This document shows, piece by piece, positions 6,158-6,411 of a DNA stretch of 6,411 bases (position 1 is its first letter; every line of letters starts with the position of its first letter). The notes under the pieces are model-generated. The model saw only the letters and a program-made list of their open reading frames with translations. It did no database searches and was not told where the DNA came from. This stretch comes from [Eubacterium] saphenum (GTDB lineage Bacteria; Bacillota; Clostridia; Oscillospirales; Ruminococcaceae): assembly GCA_004555635.1 (NCBI GenBank), contig SFHN01000076.1, positions 1 to 6,411 of the forward strand. The letters run 5' to 3'. Both the position numbers and the translations under genes were made by a program.

Positions 6158-6192
6158 CAGCGCCGGGGCAGGCTTGCCTCGGCGCTGTGTTA
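6158..6192 (+). terminator. Hairpin terminator after the kinase-like gene
   Basis: CAGCGCCG (6158-6165) pairs with CGGCGCTG (6180-6187), and the stem continues with GGGC (6166-6169) against GCCT (6176-6179, one G-U pair), closing a 6-nt loop AGGCTT. This makes a 12-bp GC-rich stem 8 nt after the stop codon. The tail TGTTATAT is only moderately U-rich. It is the likely end of the livJHMGF-kinase transcript. Confidence 0.75.
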
Positions 6193-6235
6193 TATGGGTT
6201 GAGCGGAAAATCGGAATTTGACGAGGAGAACGTAT

Positions 6236-6411
6236 ATGAAATACAAAGGAACGCTTATAGTTGTTAAAGATTGTAACCGTGCGTTAAAGTTCTATAGTGA
6301 TATGTTTGGATTTCAACTGCTTCAAGACAACGATGGGAATATGGAATTGACGAATAATTTATATTTACAGGAATCGAGATACTGGGAACAATTCACAAAA
6401 AGAAGTGTAAT
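6236..6411 (+). CDS. VOC/glyoxalase-bleomycin resistance-like protein, 3'-truncated by the window edge
   Basis: Start of a small cytosolic protein resembling the vicinal oxygen chelate superfamily. Fifty-eight residues are visible, about half the usual 115-130. The opening MKYKGTLIVVKDCNRALKFY followed by SDMFGFQLLQDNDGN.ELTNNLYLQ matches the first beta-alpha-beta-beta-beta module: a strand, the helix with the (K/R)FY motif, the (L/F)GF turn, then strands. The first strand lacks the His that often serves as a metal ligand, so enzyme activity cannot be assumed and the remaining ligand positions are outside the window. Substrate is unknown. GAGGAG (6223-6228) gives 7-nt spacing to ATG 6236. Codon use is clearly AT-rich (TTA, AAT, TAT, AGT, AGA), unlike every gene before it, suggesting recent acquisition. 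No convincing promoter is visible in the short gap after the terminator, so it may rely on read-through or a weak one. Confidence 0.75.
   Translation, partial: MKYKGTLIVVKDCNRALKFYSDMFGFQLLQDNDGNMELTNNLYLQESRYWEQFTKRSV

Overview
This window looks like a chromosomal stretch from an anaerobic, moderately GC-rich Clostridia member, probably an Oscillospiraceae/Ruminococcaceae-type gut bacterium. The evidence is a clostridial-type IreB protein, AGGAG-like ribosome binding sites, a perfect SigA-type promoter, an Ala-rich lipoprotein signal peptide on the binding protein, and a cytidylate kinase-like gene of a type common in that group. The species cannot be named from this sequence alone. All supported genes lie on the + strand.

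Layout: (1) 1-228 is the 3' part of ireB, followed by a hairpin terminator at 254-294. (2) 229-560 is a regulatory region with a possible operator-like repeat cluster (339-380), a textbook promoter (TTGACA, 17 nt, TATAAT at 408-436) and a structured leader of about 115 nt. (3) 561-5483 is a complete branched-chain amino acid (or related amino acid/amide) ABC importer in the order livJ-livH-livM-livG-livF. (4) 5529-6149 is a cytidylate kinase-like protein, probably in the same transcript, closed by a hairpin at 6158-6192. (5) 6236-6411 is the start of a clearly more AT-rich VOC/glyoxalase-like gene that runs off the window.

How the genes work together: lipoprotein LivJ captures the ligand outside the membrane, LivH and LivM form the channel, and LivG and LivF hydrolyse ATP. 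livHMGF are packed with gaps of 12, -1 and 11 nt, consistent with translational coupling. livJ is separated from them by 200 nt containing a strong terminator-like hairpin and then a set of competing hairpins. This fits an arrangement in which the binding protein is made in excess and partial read-through feeds the permease and ATPase genes. Codon use supports this: livJ prefers GCT/GCA/GTA/TCC-type codons, while the permease genes are rich in GCG.

I see no CRISPR array, insertion sequence, phage gene, tRNA or rRNA, and no evidence of a wholly new system. The points most worth a second look are the competing RNA structures between livJ and livH, the structured livJ leader and upstream repeats, the kinase-like gene attached to the transporter operon, and the compositional break at the last gene.
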